Shown here: positions 60,711-64,000 of the stretch, one piece after another
Numbering within the stretch: the first letter of the stretch is position 1
How the letters are laid out: every line of letters begins with the position of its first letter
Assembly: GCF_009192745.1 (NCBI RefSeq)
Contig: NZ_VTFV01000002.1
Location: 1,364,001 to 1,428,000, forward strand
DNA from: Arthrobacter citreus
GTDB lineage: Bacteria; Actinomycetota; Actinomycetes; Actinomycetales; Micrococcaceae
Length of the DNA: 64,000 nucleotides
Direction of reading: 5' to 3'
The notes under the pieces: generated by a model
Seen by the model: only the letters and a program-made list of their open reading frames with translations
The model's database searches: none
What the model was told of the DNA's origin: nothing
Translations under genes and position numbers: made by a program

Positions 60711-63224
60711 TTAGTCCGCGGCAAGCCCGGCAACGGGGGAGAGGCGCGCTGCCCTGCGGGCCGGCAGCAGTGACGCTCCCAAACCGGCTACCAGAGCCAC
60801 GGCCAGCACTCCGCCCAGCTGCGCCCACGGCAGGGCCGGGACCACATCAGCGAAGGAACCGAGTGCGGACTGGGCGCCCAGCCAGCCGTACGCCGCTCCG
60901 AGCCCGAGCCCGATGAGGGCAGCCACTCCGGCGATCAGCACCGCTTCCAGTGCCAGCATGCCGCGCAGCTGGCCCTTGGTCAGGCCCAGGGCCCGCAGCA
61001 GGGAGGATTCCCTGGTCCGTTCAAGGACCGAAAGGGAGAGGGTGTTGGCCACGCCCACCAGTGCAATGACGACGGCGACTCCCAAGAGTCCGGTGACGAC
61101 CATCAGCAGCACATCGATCACCTGTTCAAACGCTGCGCGTTCAATGACGGCACCGGCGATCTGGTAATCCTGCATATTCAGTGCCTCGGACAGGGCCGAC
61201 TGGAGCTCCATGATTGCCGAGGTGTTCAGGCCGTCGGCAACGGCGATCCACAGCAGCGGCTGGGCCCGGAACTGTTCCGGCGTCTGCTCCTCCGGTACGC
61301 CGCCCAGCAGCTGTGCGGTGTCGGTGGAGACCAGGGCAGAGAAGGACCGGCTCTCCGAAGTCACGACCTTCAGCTCCACGTCCCCTGCGGCTCCCCTCAC
61401 GGTGACGGTTTCTGCCTTGGTTCCCTGCGGCATCATGATGGTGCCGGCCATGGGAACCATGGAAGCGTCCTGCAGGACCGGGCTGTCGGCCGAATCCAGG
61501 GTGTAGACCGGAACTTCTTCCCCGTCCCGGTCAATCAGTCCGGCGACCGGAAGGAAAGCGGCATGATCCACATTCTCGACCGCCGCCGCAACGCTGGCGT
61601 CCTTGGCGGTGAACGGAGATTCGACTGGAATGGCTCCGCGGACGGTGACGTCCACCGGGAACTCACCGGCGAGGGTGTCGTTGAAGGCACTCCGGGCGGT
61701 GGCGGCGCCTGTCATCATCATGACCACCAGGGTCACGCCAATGAGCAGGGCAGATGATGTGGCCGACGTCCGCTGCGGGTTTCGCACGGCGTTTACAGCA
61801 GCCAGTTTGCCCGGAACCCCAAGCGGGGCGGCGAGGTAGCCCACCGCACGGACCAGGGGCGGAATGAAGAGCGTGGAGCACATCAGGATGCCGACGAAGC
61901 TGAGGATTCCTCCCGGGAGAGCGATGAGCAGGTCCCCGTCGTAGGCGCCGTAGCCCAGCAGGGCGGCACCGCCGGCGGTCAGCACCAGCCCTGACACCAG
62001 CCGGACGCGGCCCCTGCGTGTGCCGGCGCGTACATCCTCGGCGGGGCGAAGGGCTGCGAGCGGCGCGACGGCAGTCGCCGCACGGGCCGGCACCAGTGCG
62101 GCGAGGACTGTGAGGATTACGCCGGCCGCCATACCCGCCGCAACGGCCAGCGGCTGGACGTCCATGGTGGCGAAGCCGCTTTCCGGGAGGGTCTGAAGGT
62201 ACGCCACGATTCCGCCCACCAGGCCCACTGCCGCCAGCACACCGACGATGGAGGACACGATCCCCACCAGCAGGGCCTCGACAAGCACGGAACGGCGGAT
62301 CTGTGACCGGCCGGCGCCGATGCACCGCAGCAGGGCGAGCTCCCGGGTGCGCTGGGCCACCAGCACGGAGAAGGTGTTGGAGACTACGAGGGCGCAGACG
62401 AGGAGTGCAACGGCGGCGAAGGCAAGCAGGATGACAGTGAGGCTGTCCTGCCCGCCGGTGAAACCGGCCATGAGCTCGGTGGTCTCTTCCTCCACAGTGC
62501 GTACCGTCACGGCCTTGATGCCGGCATCGCTGAGTGCCTGCGTCAGGGCAGTCTGGACGGCTGTTACAGACGCGCCCTCTGCCAGTGCGAGCTGGATGGA
62601 TCCAAAGCCGAACTCCATGCTGGTGAAGGGCGCGGTGGTCGCTTCGGTTGCGTAGAGCTGGGCGGTACCCATCGAGCGCGGGTCTGAGGACGCTTCAACC
62701 AGGGCAGTGACGGTGAGGGGGGTTTCAGCGCCCTCGAGGTCCTCCGCCGAAACCACGGGCAGCAGCGACCCGACGGTTATTCCGCGGCGCTCGGCGGTCT
62801 GTTCGTCGATGGCCACCTCGCCGGCGGCTGCCGGGAGGGTGCCCTTCACCACGTCAACAGGGAGCAGGGAATCATTGGCAGGAAGATTGGCCAGAACAGC
62901 GTATGAGCTTCCGCGGCCGTCCCGAACCGCCACGGAGGCGGCGAGCACCGTGTAGGTGTCTTCCACGCCGTCCATGCTGCGGGCGAGGTCAGCAGTCTGT
63001 TCGTCGAGGATGGCCCAGTCCTTGGCATCGTCGTCGTAACCGGCCGAAAGCACCAGGTCCGCGTTGCGGAAGCTCTGTCCCACACTCTGTGTCAGGGAAG
63101 CCTTGGACGAGGCATTGATGATCAAGGTGGCGGTGAGGAAGCCGACGGCGATCATCACGGCAACGCCGACGGCGATGAAACGGCGGGCATTGAGGCGCAC
63201 CTGCGCCAGGGCAACCTGCAGCAC
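60711..63224 (-). CDS. FtsX-like ABC permease, large two-domain form
   Basis: The 837-residue permease has two FtsX units. It starts with a helix (VGVAVMIAVGFLTATLIIN), a large extracytoplasmic MacB-like domain (residues about 45-245), helices, a middle FtsX segment LALLRCIGAGRSQIRRSVLVEAL, a second extracytoplasmic domain and a final SLLRALGLTKGQLRGMLALEAVL segment. The two coupling segments are clearly alike, showing internal duplication. It follows its ATPase gene by two bases. Export or envelope-stress roles are typical of the family. Confidence 0.88.
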   Translation of the reverse strand: MLQVALAQVRLNARRFIAVGVAVMIAVGFLTATLIINASSKASLTQSVGQSFRNADLVLSAGYDDDAKDWAILDEQTADLARSMDGVEDTYTVLAASVAVRDGRGSSYAVLANLPANDSLLPVDVVKGTLPAAAGEVAIDEQTAERRGITVGSLLPVVSAEDLEGAETPLTVTALVEASSDPRSMGTAQLYATEATTAPFTSMEFGFGSIQLALAEGASVTAVQTALTQALSDAGIKAVTVRTVEEETTELMAGFTGGQDSLTVILLAFAAVALLVCALVVSNTFSVLVAQRTRELALLRCIGAGRSQIRRSVLVEALLVGIVSSIVGVLAAVGLVGGIVAYLQTLPESGFATMDVQPLAVAAGMAAGVILTVLAALVPARAATAVAPLAALRPAEDVRAGTRRGRVRLVSGLVLTAGGAALLGYGAYDGDLLIALPGGILSFVGILMCSTLFIPPLVRAVGYLAAPLGVPGKLAAVNAVRNPQRTSATSSALLIGVTLVVMMMTGAATARSAFNDTLAGEFPVDVTVRGAIPVESPFTAKDASVAAAVENVDHAAFLPVAGLIDRDGEEVPVYTLDSADSPVLQDASMVPMAGTIMMPQGTKAETVTVRGAAGDVELKVVTSESRSFSALVSTDTAQLLGGVPEEQTPEQFRAQPLLWIAVADGLNTSAIMELQSALSEALNMQDYQIAGAVIERAAFEQVIDVLLMVVTGLLGVAVVIALVGVANTLSLSVLERTRESSLLRALGLTKGQLRGMLALEAVLIAGVAALIGLGLGAAYGWLGAQSALGSFADVVPALPWAQLGGVLAVALVAGLGASLLPARRAARLSPVAGLAAD

Positions 63225-63226
63225 TG

Positions 63227-63997
63227 TTATGCCCCCAGCTTTGTCAGGGCTGCCAGCACGCTCTCAGGGGTGGGATTGGAGAGCTCGCCCACCAGCGCGC
63301 CGTCGTTCATCAGCACAACGCGGTCCGCGTAAGAGGCAGCCACTGGATCGTGGGTAACCATGATGATGCTCTGGCCCATTTCCCGGGAGGAACGGCGCAG
63401 CAGCGAGAGCACTTCGGCACCCGAACGGGAATCGAGGTTGCCGGTGGGCTCGTCGCCGAAGATGACGTGCGGGCGGGTCAGCAGGGCGCGGGCTACCGCG
63501 ACGCGCTGCTGCTGGCCGCCGGAGAGTTCGTGGGGGCGGTGCTTGAGCCGGCCTTCGAGGCCAAGGGTGCGGGTGATCTCTGCGAGCCATTCGGTATCAA
63601 CCTTGCCGTTGGCCAGGGATACGGGAAGGGTGATGTTCTGCTCGGCGGTCAGCGTGGGAACCAGGTTGAAGGACTGGAATACGAAGCCGACGCTGTCGCG
63701 GCGCAGGCGGGTGATGTCAGCGTCCTTGAGCGAGGTGATTTCGGTTCCGCCGATCCAGATGTTGCCGGAGTCAGCGGTATCCAAGCCGGCCAGGCAGTGC
63801 ATCAGGGTGGACTTGCCCGAGCCGGACGGACCCATGATCGCCGTGAAGGTGCCGGACTCGAACCGAACGTCCACGTCGCGGAGCGCGTGGACGGCGGTGT
63901 CGCCCTTTCCGTAGGTCTTGTTCAGGGCCTGTGCGGCGGCGGCAGCCGTGGAGCTGCCGGGGCCGGGCACAGCGTGGTGCTCAGTAAGGGTTGTCAT
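63227..63997 (-). CDS. ABC transporter ATP-binding protein, MacB/LolD-like
   Basis: The ATPase partner of the large permease, 256 residues. It has Walker A GPSGSGKST, signature LSGGQQQRVAVARAL, Walker B VIFGDEPTGNLDSRS and H-loop VTHDPVAASY. The central FQSFNLVPTLTAEQNI is the standard LolD-type block. A short Ala-rich N-terminus precedes the domain. Only three bases remain before the window edge, so the ribosome-binding site and promoter are out of view. Confidence 0.92.
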   Translation of the reverse strand: MTTLTEHHAVPGPGSSTAAAAAQALNKTYGKGDTAVHALRDVDVRFESGTFTAIMGPSGSGKSTLMHCLAGLDTADSGNIWIGGTEITSLKDADITRLRRDSVGFVFQSFNLVPTLTAEQNITLPVSLANGKVDTEWLAEITRTLGLEGRLKHRPHELSGGQQQRVAVARALLTRPHVIFGDEPTGNLDSRSGAEVLSLLRRSSREMGQSIIMVTHDPVAASYADRVVLMNDGALVGELSNPTPESVLAALTKLGA

Positions 63998-64000
63998 GCC

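Overview
The window is high-GC, densely packed chromosomal DNA. Many genes overlap by ATGA or by 8 bases, GTG and TTG starts are common, and -10 boxes follow the actinobacterial TANNNT form. Gene content (ilvBNC-serA with an attenuator, a Nudix/NrtR-led nadABC operon, Mqo, actinobacterial SerA with an ACT domain) fits an Arthrobacter-like member of the Micrococcaceae. That assignment is inference from gene content and style; no rRNA or marker comparison was possible. I see no insertion sequences, prophage, integrase or CRISPR array, so this reads as core or stable accessory chromosome.

Layout. 1-9 kb: the end of rdgB, a DedA protein, a DEDDh exonuclease fused to BRCT, an ADP-ribosylglycohydrolase, an aquaporin-like channel with an altered first NPA box, and sbcDC. 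9-14.5 kb: an MFS exporter preceded by a tiny upstream ORF, a SsuA/TauA-type ABC importer with two permeases, and a 52-residue acidic protein. 14.6-20.3 kb: a soluble Ser/Thr kinase, then a 2-oxoacid or acetoin-type dehydrogenase operon (E1 alpha, E1 beta, a lone lipoyl domain, an alpha/beta hydrolase) divergent from a 36-residue basic protein and an Lrp/AsnC regulator. 20.3-26.2 kb: nrtR-nadA-nadB-nadC-cysteine desulfurase, with a palindrome lying across the promoter. 26.2-30.8 kb: M20 peptidase, MFS, and an LLM oxidoreductase-MarR operon with a 20-bp operator. 31-43 kb: RND pump, Mqo, and a peptide ABC cluster with two binding proteins, a double ATPase and two permeases. 43-47 kb: two identical tRNA-Lys(CTT) genes, small proteins, a DUF1206 membrane protein, MarR, a Bcp peroxiredoxin and tRNA-Leu(TAG). 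47-56 kb: a 2-hydroxyacid dehydrogenase, ilvD, then the leader peptide and attenuator with ilvB-ilvN-ilvC, then serA. 56-64 kb: an ABC ATPase/permease pair, metG, a helical hypothetical protein, and a second FtsX-type permease/ATPase pair.

How the parts fit. Two metabolic blocks dominate. The first is de novo NAD synthesis under NrtR, with a desulfurase probably supplying sulfur for the NadA Fe-S cluster. The second is branched-chain amino-acid and serine synthesis, with ribosome-mediated attenuation ahead of ilvB. A thiamine-dependent dehydrogenase operon may act on branched-chain 2-oxoacids or acetoin and may be controlled by the nearby Lrp protein.

The most noteworthy observations are the E2-less dehydrogenase operon in which an AcoC-like protein appears as two separate genes, the NrtR and MarR operator palindromes lying on promoters, the ilv leader peptide, the LPT-for-NPA aquaporin, and a set of probable leaderless promoters. 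I found nothing that I can defend as a wholly new defence or mobile system.
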